Numbered from the stretch's first letter, positions 6,849-16,151 are shown. The stretch: 32,838 nucleotides of DNA from Polaromonas sp. (GCA_004293655.1 RDZZ01000126.1:1-32838); one strand, 5' to 3'. Notes: a model not told the origin generated them from the letters alone. Numbers and translations are program-made.

Positions 6849-7841
6849 TCAATCAAAACCGCCAATACGCTTGAAGTTTCCGAAATTCATCCAGACAAAA
6901 AACGCTTTGCCGACGATGTTTTTCTCTGGCACGAATCCCCAGTAGCGCGAATCAAGGGAGTTGTCCCGGTTGTCGCCCATCATGAAATACTGTCCTTCGG
7001 GCACCTTGCAGACGACACCTTCGCTGCTGTAGCGACAATTTTGCTTGTTGGGAAAATCATCTGCACCCGGAATGAAGGCGGGCCTGTCATCGTCATTGAG
7101 CAAGCGGTAACGTCTGTCATTGGTGGTGATCTCTTCAAACTGTTTGGCGTACCGCATGCTGTCTTCGTCGAAAAAATCAGGCAGTGCGGTCTTGCTCAAG
7201 GGTTTGCCGTTGATGGTCAGCTTTTTATTCAGGTAAGCCACCTCATCGCCTGGCAGGCCGACGACACGTTTGATGTAGTCCAGGCTGGGTTTGGGGGGAT
7301 AGCGAAACACCATGACATCACCGCGCTGGGGGCTGTGGTTGTCCAGCACCTTGAGGTTGATCACGGGCAAGCGCACGCCGTAGTGGAATTTGTTGACCAA
7401 AATAAGGTCGTTGATAACCAAAGTCGGGATCATGGAGCCGGACGGGATTTTAAACGGCTCAAACAAAAATGAGCGGAGCAAAAACACCACAATAATGACC
7501 GGAAACAGCCCCGCAGTCCAGTCCAGCCACCAAGGCTGCATGATGAGGCGGCTCTGGGCCTCTTCGGTGCCCTGGTCGACCTGCGTAATGCCCATGCTGG
7601 CCAGCTCTTCTCGTCGCCTTGAGGCACTGGCCTGCAGCGCAGCGGCAGCCCGGTGGCGCTGTGGCAAAAAGTAAAACCGCTCAGCCACCCAGTAAATACC
7701 TGTGACCGTTGCAGCCAAAAAAAGTAACAGTGAAAAGTTGCCCTCCACCATGCCCAAATACCATGCAGCGCCATACCCTACGAACACGGCCAATACAACC
7801 GCCGTGATGGTGCCCATTGATTTTGTAAGCGTCGTGGACAT
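6849..7841 (-). CDS. lepB: Signal peptidase I
   Basis: LepB removes signal peptides from exported proteins at the periplasmic face of the inner membrane with a Ser/Lys dyad. The 330-residue protein has N-terminal membrane segments (about 12-30 and 37-58), a third before the catalytic domain (about 111-124), then IPSGSMIPT with the nucleophile Ser136, LDYIKRVVGLPGD with the general base Lys191, and the C-terminal boxes GDNRDNSLDSRYWGFVP. The ATG at 7839-7841 shares its A with the lepA TGA stop (TGATG), so the two genes are translationally coupled, as lepA-lepB commonly are. A TTG one codon upstream is less likely. Confidence 0.96.
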   Translation of the reverse strand: MSTTLTKSMGTITAVVLAVFVGYGAAWYLGMVEGNFSLLLFLAATVTGIYWVAERFYFLPQRHRAAAALQASASRRREELASMGITQVDQGTEEAQSRLIMQPWWLDWTAGLFPVIIVVFLLRSFLFEPFKIPSGSMIPTLVINDLILVNKFHYGVRLPVINLKVLDNHSPQRGDVMVFRYPPKPSLDYIKRVVGLPGDEVAYLNKKLTINGKPLSKTALPDFFDEDSMRYAKQFEEITTNDRRYRLLNDDDRPAFIPGADDFPNKQNCRYSSEGVVCKVPEGQYFMMGDNRDNSLDSRYWGFVPEKNIVGKAFFVWMNFGNFKRIGGFD

Positions 7842-9652
7842 CAATCTTCAACCTGCAAGATGGCCAGGAAGGCCTCTTGCGGCACTTCCACTGAACCGAT
7901 TTGTTTCATGCGTTTTTTACCCGCTTTTTGTTTCTCTAACAGCTTGCGTTTGCGTGAAATATCGCCGCCGTAACACTTGGCAATCACGTTTTTGCGCAGG
8001 GCTTTGATTGTCTCACGCGCAATAATGTTGGCCCCAATGGCCGCTTGAATGGCAACATCGAACTGCTGGCGCGAAATGATCTCGCGCATTTTGGCCACCA
8101 CTGCCCGCCCGCGGTAAGCCGACTGGCTGCGGTGAACAATGATCGACAGCGCATCGACCTTCTCGCCGTTCAACAAGATATCAACCTTCACCACGTCTGA
8201 TGCACGGAACTCTTTGAAGGTGTAGTCCATCGACGCATAGCCACGCGAGACGGATTTGAGCTTGTCAAAAAAGTCCAGCACGATCTCGCCCAGCGGCATT
8301 TCATAGGTCAGCATGACCTGCTTGCCGTGGTAGGCCATGTTCAACTGGATACCGCGCTTCTGGTTGGCCAGCGTCATCACAGCGCCCACGTAATCCTGCG
8401 GCATGTACAAATGCACGGTAACGATGGGCTCGCGAATCTCGTTGATGCGCCCGCCGTCCGGGATTTTCGATGGGTTTTCCACCATGATGAGCTCGCCGTC
8501 CGACCTGAGCACTTCATAGACGACGCTGGGCGCGGTGGTGATCAGGTCCTGGTCAAATTCACGCTCCAGTCGCTCCTGCACAATTTCCATGTGCAGCAGG
8601 CCCAGAAAGCCGCAGCGGAAACCAAAACCGAGCGCTTCGCTGACCTCAGGCTCGTAGTGCAGCGACGCATCATTGAGCTTGAGCTTTTCAAGCGCATCGC
8701 GCAGGGATTCGTATTCACTGGCCTCGGATGGGTACAGACCTGCAAACACCGCAGGCTGGATTTCTTTGAAACCCGGTAGTGCCTGGGTCGCCGTGAAGGC
8801 CGCGCCGCCGCTGCCTGGCTTGACAAGCGTTATGGTATCGCCCACGCGCGCAGCCTGCAGCTCTTTGATGCCGGCAATGACGAATCCGACCTCGCCAGCT
8901 TCAAGTGACGTGCGTGGTTCGTTGTGTGGTGTGAAAACACCCAGTTGCTCAGCGTTGTACATGGCTCCGCTGGCCATGAGTTTGATGCGTTCGCCCTTGG
9001 CCAGACGGCCATCGACCACACGCACCAGCATCACCACGCCCACATAAGCGTCATACCAGCTGTCAATGATCATGGCACGAAGCGCACCTGTGGAGTTGCC
9101 CTTGGGCGGCGGGATGCGCGCTACCACCGCCTCAAGAATGTCGTCGATACCCATACCGGTCTTGGCGCTGCAGGCAATGGCGTCGGTTGCATCGATACCG
9201 ATGACCTCCTCAATTTCCTGCCTTGCGTTGTCCGGATCAGCGTTCGGCAGATCCATTTTGTTGAGTACTGGGACGACTTCCACACCAAGCTCCAGCGCGG
9301 TGTAGCAGTTGGCGACCGTCTGCGCTTCTACGCCCTGCGATGCATCAACCACCAGCAATGCGCCTTCACAGGCCGACAGCGACCGGCTGACTTCATACGA
9401 AAAGTCCACGTGACCTGGTGTATCGATCAGATTGAGGTTGTAGATGTGGCCGTCGAGCGCCTTGTATTTGAGCGCAGCAGTCTGAGCCTTGATGGTTATG
9501 CCTCGCTCTTTTTCAATGTCCATGGAGTCAAGAACCTGCGCACTCATCTCCCGGTCTTGCAGGCCACCACAACGCTGAATCAAACGATCGGCGAGTGTGG
9601 ATTTACCATGATCAATGTGCGCAATGATCGAAAAATTTCTGATGTGATTCAT
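7841..9652 (-). CDS. lepA: Elongation factor 4 (LepA)
   Basis: LepA is a ribosome-binding GTPase related to EF-G, associated with back-translocation and 30S biogenesis. From the ATG at 9652 it has 603 residues: AHIDHGKST (11-19), GITI (51-54), DTPGH (77-81) and NKMD (131-134) of the G domain, EF-G-like domains II, III and V, and the LepA-specific C-terminal domain ending in the basic [21 protein letters not shown] tail region (first part [14 protein letters not shown]). Length matches the family. A TTG lies one codon upstream. The gene is coupled to lepB. A terminator at 9717-9747 separates it from degQ, so lepA probably has its own promoter in the short stretch 9653-9716 or is reached by read-through. 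Confidence 0.97.
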   Translation of the reverse strand: MNHIRNFSIIAHIDHGKSTLADRLIQRCGGLQDREMSAQVLDSMDIEKERGITIKAQTAALKYKALDGHIYNLNLIDTPGHVDFSYEVSRSLSACEGALLVVDASQGVEAQTVANCYTALELGVEVVPVLNKMDLPNADPDNARQEIEEVIGIDATDAIACSAKTGMGIDDILEAVVARIPPPKGNSTGALRAMIIDSWYDAYVGVVMLVRVVDGRLAKGERIKLMASGAMYNAEQLGVFTPHNEPRTSLEAGEVGFVIAGIKELQAARVGDTITLVKPGSGGAAFTATQALPGFKEIQPAVFAGLYPSEASEYESLRDALEKLKLNDASLHYEPEVSEALGFGFRCGFLGLLHMEIVQERLEREFDQDLITTAPSVVYEVLRSDGELIMVENPSKIPDGGRINEIREPIVTVHLYMPQDYVGAVMTLANQKRGIQLNMAYHGKQVMLTYEMPLGEIVLDFFDKLKSVSRGYASMDYTFKEFRASDVVKVDILLNGEKVDALSIIVHRSQSAYRGRAVVAKMREIISRQQFDVAIQAAIGANIIARETIKALRKNVIAKCYGGDISRKRKLLEKQKAGKKRMKQIGSVEVPQEAFLAILQVED

Positions 9653-9696
9653 CAACGGGAACGCCTAAGTGCTTGTTTGTATGACGACGAGAGCTC

Positions 9697-9714
9697 GGTC
9701 ATTCATCAATGACC
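9697..9714. other. Small hairpin in the lepA leader
   Basis: GGTCATT (9697-9703), a CATC loop and AATGACC (9708-9714) form a perfect 7-bp stem directly after the terminator T-run and 45 bases before the lepA start. It could be a leader structure. No riboswitch family is recognised. Confidence 0.4.
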
Positions 9715-9716
9715 AT

Positions 9717-9747
9717 AAAAAAGGGCGCGTCGGTGAGTGACGCGCCC
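9717..9747 (-). terminator. Rho-independent terminator between degQ and lepA
   Basis: Read on the - strand, GGGCGCGTC (9747-9739), a 7-base loop, GACGCGCCC (9731-9723) and then six T (9722-9717) form a classic intrinsic terminator. It marks the end of the fab/rpoE/degQ transcription block, although it lies about 500 bases after the degQ stop. Confidence 0.85.
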
Positions 9748-10252
9748 TGAACCAACAATCTATGGCAACTGCGAAGGTTGGATCTTCATTGTAGGCAAAA
9801 AGTTGAAAGCCGGCAGAGCCAAAATTCCCAAATGTTTGTCGTTGTGAACGAGCAACGAAAATCTTGTGTACAACTTGTCCACGATTTTAAACTGCGCAGC
9901 TCTGGACAACGTGTGGGCGATGTGTAGATCAAACAGTGGACAACCAAAATGACGCAATAGTGAAACGTGTTGCACGGTCTGATATGCCTGAAAGCTGTAG
10001 AGAACTTACTTTATTCTAATCAACTCCGTGGTTTTTGATTTTCACAGTTGGCGTTTACTAACAAATCTACTGAGAGATTCACACATCAAAACTGTCAAAA
10101 TAATTCAGAACCCAGAGAAAAAGCCACAACTTGACGCTTCAACCTCCCCCCCCCTTTTTTTCAGTAGGGATATACCCGATATGAAGGGTCTTGAGGTGAA
10201 CAAAGAGGGCCTGAAGAATCACGCATGCCCAATTCAATACCTCTTGCGCCCC
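9748..10252. other. Noncoding spacer between degQ and lepA
   Basis: About 500 bases without a convincing gene. The longest open frame (71 codons, - strand, 9760-9975) has no recognisable product or ribosome binding site. The stretch is more AT-rich than its neighbours. It contains four motifs of the TTGTNCA type on both strands between 9865 and 9943 (DnaA-box-like) and a C9T7 tract at 10146-10161. It may be a long degQ 3' untranslated region, hold an unannotated small RNA, or be a decayed gene; I cannot tell which. Confidence 0.5.
10146..10161. repeat. C9T7 homopolymer tract
   Basis: Nine C followed by seven T in the spacer downstream of degQ. Such tracts are prone to slipped-strand length changes. 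It lies outside any convincing gene, so a phase-variation role is not supported by the sequence alone. Confidence 0.7.
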
Positions 10253-11719
10253 TCAGCGTTGTGGGCGTATGAGTGCGTATTGCGCCCATTCACCACGTCT
10301 GAAAAGCACATTGATCGCTTTGGTCTTATCCACTTTTGCAAGCGCTGCTTCAAATTCTTTGACAGTACTGACTTCAATATTGGCAACCGACATGATCACA
10401 TCGCCCTCGCGCAGACCCGCCCGTGCAGCGGCACCCTCCGCCCCATCGACCTTGACGCCGCCTTTGATTTTGAGTTCTTTTTTCTGCGCGTCAGGCAGAT
10501 CACTCACGAGCAGTCCCAGCACCTGTGCTGCACCCGCAGCAGGTGCTTTGGGTTCAGGGGCTGATGCCTTGCGTACTGGCTTTTCAGGCTCCACTTCAGC
10601 AATGACAACCGACAGATCTCTGCTGGCACCGCGTCGGAACACAGTCACGACTGCCTTGGTGCCCGGTTTTACATTGCCCACCAGACGCGGCAAATCACTG
10701 GATTTTTCAACCGGTTTGCCATCGAATTTGGTAATGATATCCCCAGCCTCAATACCCGCTTTTTCTGCTGGCGCGCCACTCTCTACACCTCTGACGAGCG
10801 CACCCTGTGGCTTGCCCAGCCCAATGGATTCAGCAATTTCCTTGCTGACCGATTCAATCTGCACCCCAATGCGTCCCCGCACTACCTTGCCAGTAGCTCG
10901 CAACTGGTCAGCCACCCGCGCTGCTTCGTCAATGGGAATGGCAAACGAGATGCCCTGAAACCCGCCTGAGCGCGAATAAATCTGGCTGTTGATGCCAACG
11001 ACTTCGCCGCGCATGTTGATCAGCGGGCCACCTGAGTTGCCGGGGTTAATCGCCACATCCGTCTGGATAAATGCCAGATAGTCGCCTGTGTCACGCTGCT
11101 TGGCACTGACGATACCTGCGGTGACAGTGTTTTCAAGACCAAAAGGTGAGCCGATGGCCATGACCCATTCGCCAACCTTGAGGCGGTTCACATCGCCAGT
11201 TTTTACAGCAGGCAATCCAGTAGCTTCGATTTTTACAACGGCCACATCGCTGCGTTTGTCGGCGCCAATGATTTTGGCTTTGTACTCACGGTTATCTGTC
11301 AGGGTGACGATGACTTCATCAGCACCCTCCACCACGTGCGCGTTGGTCATCACAAAGCCATCTGAAGTCAGGATGAAGCCAGAACCGACGCCGCGAGGCT
11401 GCGCATCTTCTTGAGGCACCGGTGCCCTGTCCGAGCGTGGGCTTCGCGGCATGTTGGGTGGCACTGGGATTCCAAAACGCCGGAAAAACTCCAGCATTTG
11501 CTCGTCAACGCCGCCAGACGCACCAGTTTTCGCCTTTTCAGATGTTCTGATGTTGACAACCGACGGGCCGACCTGTTCCACAAGATCGGTGAAATCAGGC
11601 AGCGCACGCGTTTGCGCCCATAACGGCTCAGCAGGCAACAAAGTGGCGCTTGCTGCTATTGCCAAGAACCCTGCACTTAGGCAAGAACGCAGTGACTTCC
11701 AATTCAATTCAAACATCAT
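10253..11719 (-). CDS. degQ: DegQ/MucD-type periplasmic serine endoprotease
   Basis: This Do-family (HtrA) protease/chaperone degrades misfolded envelope proteins. From the ATG at 11719 it has 488 residues: a signal peptide ending near EPLWA, a trypsin-like domain with catalytic His128 (MTNAHVV), Asp158 (KRSDVAVVK) and Ser229 (NPGNSGGPL), and two PDZ domains (about 280-370 and 400-485). Start choice: GAGG lies just upstream of tandem ATGs at 11719 and 11716; a TTG at 11737 is less likely. It ends the rpoE-rseA-rseB-degQ block, the equivalent of algU-mucA-mucB-mucD, so it is probably part of the sigma-E envelope stress response. Whether it is best called DegP, DegQ or MucD cannot be settled here. 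Confidence 0.95.
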   Translation of the reverse strand: MMFELNWKSLRSCLSAGFLAIAASATLLPAEPLWAQTRALPDFTDLVEQVGPSVVNIRTSEKAKTGASGGVDEQMLEFFRRFGIPVPPNMPRSPRSDRAPVPQEDAQPRGVGSGFILTSDGFVMTNAHVVEGADEVIVTLTDNREYKAKIIGADKRSDVAVVKIEATGLPAVKTGDVNRLKVGEWVMAIGSPFGLENTVTAGIVSAKQRDTGDYLAFIQTDVAINPGNSGGPLINMRGEVVGINSQIYSRSGGFQGISFAIPIDEAARVADQLRATGKVVRGRIGVQIESVSKEIAESIGLGKPQGALVRGVESGAPAEKAGIEAGDIITKFDGKPVEKSSDLPRLVGNVKPGTKAVVTVFRRGASRDLSVVIAEVEPEKPVRKASAPEPKAPAAGAAQVLGLLVSDLPDAQKKELKIKGGVKVDGAEGAAARAGLREGDVIMSVANIEVSTVKEFEAALAKVDKTKAINVLFRRGEWAQYALIRPQR

Positions 11720-11836
11720 CAACCTCGTTGTAAACAATAAAAGTCAGGCCAGTGAAGCTGGCAACAGTTTCTGGGGCAGCCAACTCGAAGCAATATCTTG
11801 AAGTCAAGCTACCTGCCTTGGATATCAATCTGTGGT

Positions 11837-12862
11837 TTATTTTTTGTACTCAAGACTGTTGGCAAAAAGCCGTAACGTGGACATGGGTACTTCGCCCATA
11901 GCGGTCAACCAGTGAGACCCGATTTGTCGGGTCATGGTTTGGGTGGCGCCCATTGACATACTGGATTCTTTGTCATGGCGCTGACGATCAAAAGGTTCAA
12001 CAAAAAGCGAGACTGAGGCCAGACCATCCGAGAAAATCCATTGCAAAGAGTCATGACTGTTGGCTGGATTGGTTTGTGTTGCAGGTCGTCTGTAACAGCT
12101 CATGGGTTTGAAGCCAGCTACAGGGGCTTTGAGTAACCAGCCTTCAGCACTCGCCGTGGTTTTAATCAGTACGGGCTGCTCTACACGGTAGCCCTCCACA
12201 CGTCCCATCATTTGAAGAAGCTTGTCCAGCTTCACGGGCGCATCAAGCTGTAATTCTGAAAATGCGGCCTGCTCAAGCACCTTGCTGTCGATATCCAGTG
12301 TTTGCAGCTTGACTACCAGACCTTTTTTCTGTTCAGTCCAGACCCGGTAGCCAAAGCGCATGGTGTCTTTGGGCACCAGAGTGACCACATCGGCTTCTAC
12401 GCCCCCAACACGCTCCACCCCTTCCGTGCGGAGCTTGTAAAAATCTGCGATCCGGCTGTCCGTTGACTGCAGCAGCTCAGGAAACATTCCCAGCGACTCA
12501 CGCTTTTCATGCCGGACCAGTTTGTGGTCAGGCATGAATGTCATGACCCGGTCGTTGTGCCGAAAAATAGAACGCGGTGCTCCTGTGAGCGTCTCGACCC
12601 GCTCTATTTGCTGGTTACCCTCACAAACATGCCAGATTTTCGCACTCGATATAAACCCGCCGGAGGACACCACATAGGTGCCGATGTACGTGCGGTTTCT
12701 GGAGGACTCATGCATGCGCATCAGCCAGTCGTTGATGTTTCTGGAATCGGCTGCGGCCGGGGCAACAGGTGCGTTTGAAAGATATGCTTGTGCCGCTACA
12801 AAATTTGTAGCAAAAAGTACTGTAAAAGCAAGCACAAGAGACGTGAAAGGCTTGAAGTACAT
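11837..12862 (-). CDS. rseB: Sigma-E factor regulatory protein RseB (MucB)
   Basis: RseB is a periplasmic, lipoprotein-like-fold sensor that binds the anti-sigma factor RseA and protects it from proteolysis until envelope stress signals appear. From the ATG at 12862 it has 341 residues: a signal peptide (FKPFTSLVLAFTVLFA, cleavage probably after VAA), the MucB N-terminal domain starting at NDWLMRMHESSRNRTYIGTY (20 residues), and the MucB C-terminal domain (SDGLASVSLFVEPF onward). An upstream in-frame ATG at 12934 would overlap rseA by 38 bases and place 24 polar residues before the signal peptide, so it is rejected. The signal peptide coding region contains a GCTAC...GTAGC palindrome (12795-12811). 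Confidence 0.93.
   Translation of the reverse strand: MYFKPFTSLVLAFTVLFATNFVAAQAYLSNAPVAPAAADSRNINDWLMRMHESSRNRTYIGTYVVSSGGFISSAKIWHVCEGNQQIERVETLTGAPRSIFRHNDRVMTFMPDHKLVRHEKRESLGMFPELLQSTDSRIADFYKLRTEGVERVGGVEADVVTLVPKDTMRFGYRVWTEQKKGLVVKLQTLDIDSKVLEQAAFSELQLDAPVKLDKLLQMMGRVEGYRVEQPVLIKTTASAEGWLLKAPVAGFKPMSCYRRPATQTNPANSHDSLQWIFSDGLASVSLFVEPFDRQRHDKESSMSMGATQTMTRQIGSHWLTAMGEVPMSTLRLFANSLEYKK
12795..12811. repeat. GCTAC/GTAGC palindrome inside the rseB signal peptide
   Basis: GCTAC (12795-12799), AAAATTT and GTAGC (12807-12811) match the general form of the intergenic palindromes at 945-965 and 31918-31940. It lies in frame and encodes part of the end of the signal peptide (ATNFVAA), where sequence constraint is low. 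Confidence 0.45.
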
Positions 12863-12896
12863 GGTTTTTATGGAGCTGTCCCCTGCCTGATGCGGC

Positions 12897-13574
12897 TTAA
12901 CGCCCTGGGTTCTGTGGCGTTTCAAAAGTAGCATGTCGCAAAAAGCCTGACGGTACGGGCCATGCAGATGTTGTGCCTAATTGCTTGTGTGCAGTCAGCA
13001 ACTCTTCCAGACGTGCGTCGCGCACCATGAGGCCTTGCGGTGAAGCCACCACCACCTGCTGGGGCTCGGTGCCCCCTGTCAGCGTGCCTGATTGTGCCAA
13101 TTGCGGTCCGGCAGCAGGCAACATTGAAACGCTTGCATTCCAGGCTACAACACAAACGACTGCAGCACAGGCGAAGCCAGCGACCCTTTTCCAGCGAAAG
13201 TGGCTGTCATTTGAAGCGGGTTTTTGGCGATCATCCGCAGCTGTGGTCGGTACCGGGTCGCAAACGACACCAAGGTAAGGCATGGGCATCTGCATGGGCA
13301 TGGTTGTCTGAAGCTCTGGCCCAACACCGGGCTGCTTGGCGAGCTGGCGGTTCAATCGTGTCAAAAACGAGGCATCAGTCAGTTGGACAGCACTGCCAGG
13401 ACGGCGCAATGCTTCACCAATCACGTGGTAAGTGTCCCAGTGACCAGATGCTGCAGGGTCATGACCACAAGCTTGCAACATAGCAGCCCACTCTTGATGC
13501 AGCAGTTCGCCATCGGCCAGAGCGGACAAAAGTTCACAGTTTTGAGGTGACGGTGACAATTCAGGAGTTTGCAT
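12897..13574 (-). CDS. rseA: Anti-sigma-E factor RseA (MucA-like)
   Basis: RseA is a single-pass inner membrane protein that holds the sigma factor RpoE inactive and is destroyed stepwise under envelope stress. The 225-residue protein has the RseA N-terminal domain (LLSALADGELLHQEW at 15-29 and WDTYHVIGEALRR at 46-58), a Met/Pro-rich linker (92-100), one transmembrane segment (131-150, VAGFACAAVVCVVAW) and a periplasmic tail (RDARLEELLTAHKQLG) that should contact RseB. It lies 106 bases downstream of rpoE and just before rseB, the usual order. Assignment rests on context plus the N-terminal domain; overall identity in this family is low. Confidence 0.92.
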   Translation of the reverse strand: MQTPELSPSPQNCELLSALADGELLHQEWAAMLQACGHDPAASGHWDTYHVIGEALRRPGSAVQLTDASFLTRLNRQLAKQPGVGPELQTTMPMQMPMPYLGVVCDPVPTTAADDRQKPASNDSHFRWKRVAGFACAAVVCVVAWNASVSMLPAAGPQLAQSGTLTGGTEPQQVVVASPQGLMVRDARLEELLTAHKQLGTTSAWPVPSGFLRHATFETPQNPGR

Positions 13575-13680
13575 GGATCAGGAATGCGGCTTTACGCGCG
13601 GCACAAAAATTGAAAATGAGCATTGCTTGTCGAGTTATGAATCAGTTATGTGCATTTGGTTCTGCCACACCACAAGAATT

Positions 13681-14316
13681 TCACCAACGTTTTCCTGATT
13701 GGTTTTCCAGCAAGGGTTTGATTTTCTCCGAGATGGCCTCGCGTGCTCTGAAGATACGGGAGCGTACTGTTCCTATCGGGCAACTCATCACCTCAGATAT
13801 TTCTTCGTAGCTGAGCCCTTCAATTTCCCGAAGTGTGATGGCTTGGCGAAGCTCTTCAGGCAAAGCCTCCATAGCTGAATTCACCATCTCCGCGATTTCC
13901 TTGCTGGCTAAGACCGCATCAGGTGTCTCAGAGCTTGTTAGGTCATTTTCAAGTGGGGAAGTTTCGTCGTCATCACCGGATTTGAAGAAGTTCTCTGACA
14001 CTGTGGGATTGCGTTTGAGATCCATCAGGGCTTTTTTGGCTGTATTGATGGCAATCCGGTACAGCCATGTGTAGAACTGGGCTTCTCCTCTGAACTGTGC
14101 CAATGCCCGGTATGCCCGGATAAATGTCTCTTGTGCGATGTCTTCAACCAGATCGACATCCCGTACCATCCGCCCGATCAAGCGCTGAATGCGCCGCTGA
14201 TATTTGATCACCAGCAGCTCAAATGCTTTTTCATCACCAGCTACAGCGCGCTCCACCAGCATGGCGTCGGCATCACCAGGTTTTTCACCCTGAAAGAGCG
14301 TCGCATCAAGCGTCAT
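13681..14316 (-). CDS. rpoE: RNA polymerase sigma factor RpoE (AlgU)
   Basis: This extracytoplasmic-function sigma factor directs transcription of envelope stress genes. The 211-residue protein has region 2 (about 25-95, including VEDIAQETFIRAYRALAQFR and FYTWLYRIAINTAKK) and region 4 (about 150-200, LPEELRQAITLREIEGLSYEE then GTVRSRIFRARE; both given in part). The acidic linker at 112-130 is typical. The ATG overlaps the stop of the YgfX-like gene by four bases (ATGA), so translation is probably coupled. I found no clear GAACTT/TCTGA sigma-E promoter upstream, so autoregulation is not shown by this sequence. Confidence 0.96.
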   Translation of the reverse strand: MTLDATLFQGEKPGDADAMLVERAVAGDEKAFELLVIKYQRRIQRLIGRMVRDVDLVEDIAQETFIRAYRALAQFRGEAQFYTWLYRIAINTAKKALMDLKRNPTVSENFFKSGDDDETSPLENDLTSSETPDAVLASKEIAEMVNSAMEALPEELRQAITLREIEGLSYEEISEVMSCPIGTVRSRIFRAREAISEKIKPLLENQSGKRW

Positions 14317-14849
14317 GGTTTGGGTGAAATATCAACGGGTAAATCATGGCCTGATCGTGCCACACCCTGTATTGGTTCCTGTGCTCGCAGGCTATTTTCA
14401 AGGGTTTGTCTGACGGTTCTGTGCGGTGCGTAAACGGCGCGACGCAGATCAAGCCAGCGCTCCGGTTGTACGCTACGCTCCGCCCACAGCCAAAGGTGCG
14501 CGCACGTTGGACTCTCTAGACGAAACAGCAGCAGAGTTTGAAAATCGAAGACAACTGTCAGCTTTTGCTCGGTAACACCAGTCAAATGGCCAGTTTCTTC
14601 CCAACGCCAGCATTGTCCATCCCATGTCAGCTGACCCGCAGGTGTGCTCTTCCAGCCCTTGTAGGCAGCTGCACCTGCCAGCATCACGACAGTCAGTGCC
14701 AGGTACGAACGCCCATCAAAAACATGACTTTCATGGATCCAAAGCAGGGTTGACAGAAAACCCGTCAGCCACAAGCATGACAAAAGATAGCCGTGAAAGC
14801 GGGGGCATCCCAGCGGGTAGGCAACCGACGGGGCATTGTACGGGGTCAA
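14313..14849 (-). CDS. YgfX-like membrane protein
   Basis: The 178-residue protein has two adjacent transmembrane helices (about 20-38 and 48-63) and a C-terminal soluble part with GQLTWDGQCWRWEE, LLLFRLESP and HLWLWAERSVQPERWLDLRR. This pattern matches E. coli YgfX (CptA), in which similar GRLRWQGQEW and HLWLAADS...EWRDLRR stretches occur. YgfX has been described as a toxin acting on MreB/FtsZ and also linked to the flavinylation factor SdhE; neither role can be carried over here with confidence, and no sdhE-like gene is adjacent. Translation seems to start at TTG (14847-14849), as no ATG or GTG lies in frame. It overlaps rpoE by ATGA, which suggests coupled expression. Confidence 0.75.
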   Translation of the reverse strand: MTPYNAPSVAYPLGCPRFHGYLLSCLWLTGFLSTLLWIHESHVFDGRSYLALTVVMLAGAAAYKGWKSTPAGQLTWDGQCWRWEETGHLTGVTEQKLTVVFDFQTLLLFRLESPTCAHLWLWAERSVQPERWLDLRRAVYAPHRTVRQTLENSLRAQEPIQGVARSGHDLPVDISPKP

Positions 14850-14906
14850 AACAGATGTTGACTTGAGTGGTTTGAACAGGACGCGGAGGAAAGTCGCCCT
14901 GTCGGG

Positions 14907-16151
14907 TCAAACGCGCTTGAACACCAACGTGCCATTGGTGCCGCCAAATCCAAAGTTGTTTTTCACGGCGACATCGATACTCATATCGCGTGCGATATTC
15001 GCGCAAAAATCAAGATCACACGCGGGATCTTGATTGAAAATATTGATCGTAGGCGGGATTTTCTGGTGGTGCAAGGCCAGCACGGTAAAGACTGACTCAA
15101 TACCACCGGCACCTCCAAGCAAGTGGCCCGTCATGGACTTGGTCGAGCTGACCACCATACGCTTGGCATGGCTGCCAAACGCCGCCTTCACTGCATTGGT
15201 CTCGTTCAGATCTCCTAGCGGGGTAGATGTGCCGTGCGCATTGAGGTATTGAACCTCATCAGCATTGATACCTGCATTTTTCAAGGCCATCGTCATGGAC
15301 CGACAAGGACCATCGATATCCGGCGCCGTCATGTGATAGGCATCAGCGCTCATACCAAAGCCGACAATTTCAGCGTAAACCTTCGCACCGCGCGCTTTGG
15401 CGTGTTCGTACTCTTCCAGTACGAGCACACCACTGCCTTCCCCTAAAACGAAACCATCACGGTCTTTATCCCAAGGCCGAGATGCTGTTTTTGGATCCTC
15501 ATTACGGGTGGACAACGCCCGCGCCGCAGCAAAACCACCGATACCCAAAGGTGATACACAGGACTCAGCACCACCGGCGACCATCACGTCGCAATCACCA
15601 TACTCAATCATGCGTGCAGACAGGCCAATCGTATGCAGACCGGTGGTGCAGGCAGTCACAACGGCAAGGTTCGGGCCTTTGAAGCCGAACTTGATGGAGA
15701 CATGTCCGGAAGTCATATTGATGATGGATGCAGGCACAAAGAACGGTGAAATGCGGCGTGGGCCACGGTTGACCAGCTCTGAGTGCGTCTGCTCAATCAT
15801 GGGCAAGCCACCGATACCGGAGCCGATGTTGCACCCAATACGTGTTGCCATCTCACTGCCCAACGCATCACCCGTTGGTAGCCCGCTGTCTGCAACTGCC
15901 TGATATGCAGCAGCCAAGCCTAAATGGATGAAGCGGTCCATGTGTCGGGCTTCTTTTTCGGCAATGTAAGCCCCGACATCAAAGCCTTTGACCTCACCCG
16001 CGAATTTACACGCAAAATTGCTCGCATCAAATTGTGTGATGTGGTCAATACCAGATCGGCCTGCAAGCAGGCTATCCCACGATTGTGCAACGCTGTTGCC
16101 TACAGGGCTGATGCAGCCCAGACCCGTCACAACGACACGACGACGACTCAT
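14907..16151 (-). CDS. fabF: 3-oxoacyl-[ACP] synthase II
   Basis: FabF condenses malonyl-ACP with a growing acyl-ACP in fatty acid elongation. From the ATG at 16151 it has 414 residues with the Cys-His-His triad: Cys168 (VTACTTGLH), His306 ([11 protein letters not shown]) and His343 ([12 protein letters not shown]), plus the C-terminal [14 protein letters not shown]. The start is supported by an AGG-rich stretch just upstream; a frame extending to 16190 would add 13 unrelated residues. It follows acpP at 108 bases, the standard acpP-fabF pairing. Confidence 0.97.
   Translation of the reverse strand: MSRRRVVVTGLGCISPVGNSVAQSWDSLLAGRSGIDHITQFDASNFACKFAGEVKGFDVGAYIAEKEARHMDRFIHLGLAAAYQAVADSGLPTGDALGSEMATRIGCNIGSGIGGLPMIEQTHSELVNRGPRRISPFFVPASIINMTSGHVSIKFGFKGPNLAVVTACTTGLHTIGLSARMIEYGDCDVMVAGGAESCVSPLGIGGFAAARALSTRNEDPKTASRPWDKDRDGFVLGEGSGVLVLEEYEHAKARGAKVYAEIVGFGMSADAYHMTAPDIDGPCRSMTMALKNAGINADEVQYLNAHGTSTPLGDLNETNAVKAAFGSHAKRMVVSSTKSMTGHLLGGAGGIESVFTVLALHHQKIPPTINIFNQDPACDLDFCANIARDMSIDVAVKNNFGFGGTNGTLVFKRV

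Noticed and set aside
9760-9975. 71-codon open frame on the - strand in the degQ-lepA spacer
   Set aside because: No ribosome binding site, no recognisable motif, and it runs through the DnaA-box-like region.
10269-10958. 230-codon open frame on the + strand opposite degQ
   Set aside because: It is antisense to a complete protease gene with triad and PDZ domains; Ser/Thr/Ala-rich shadow composition.
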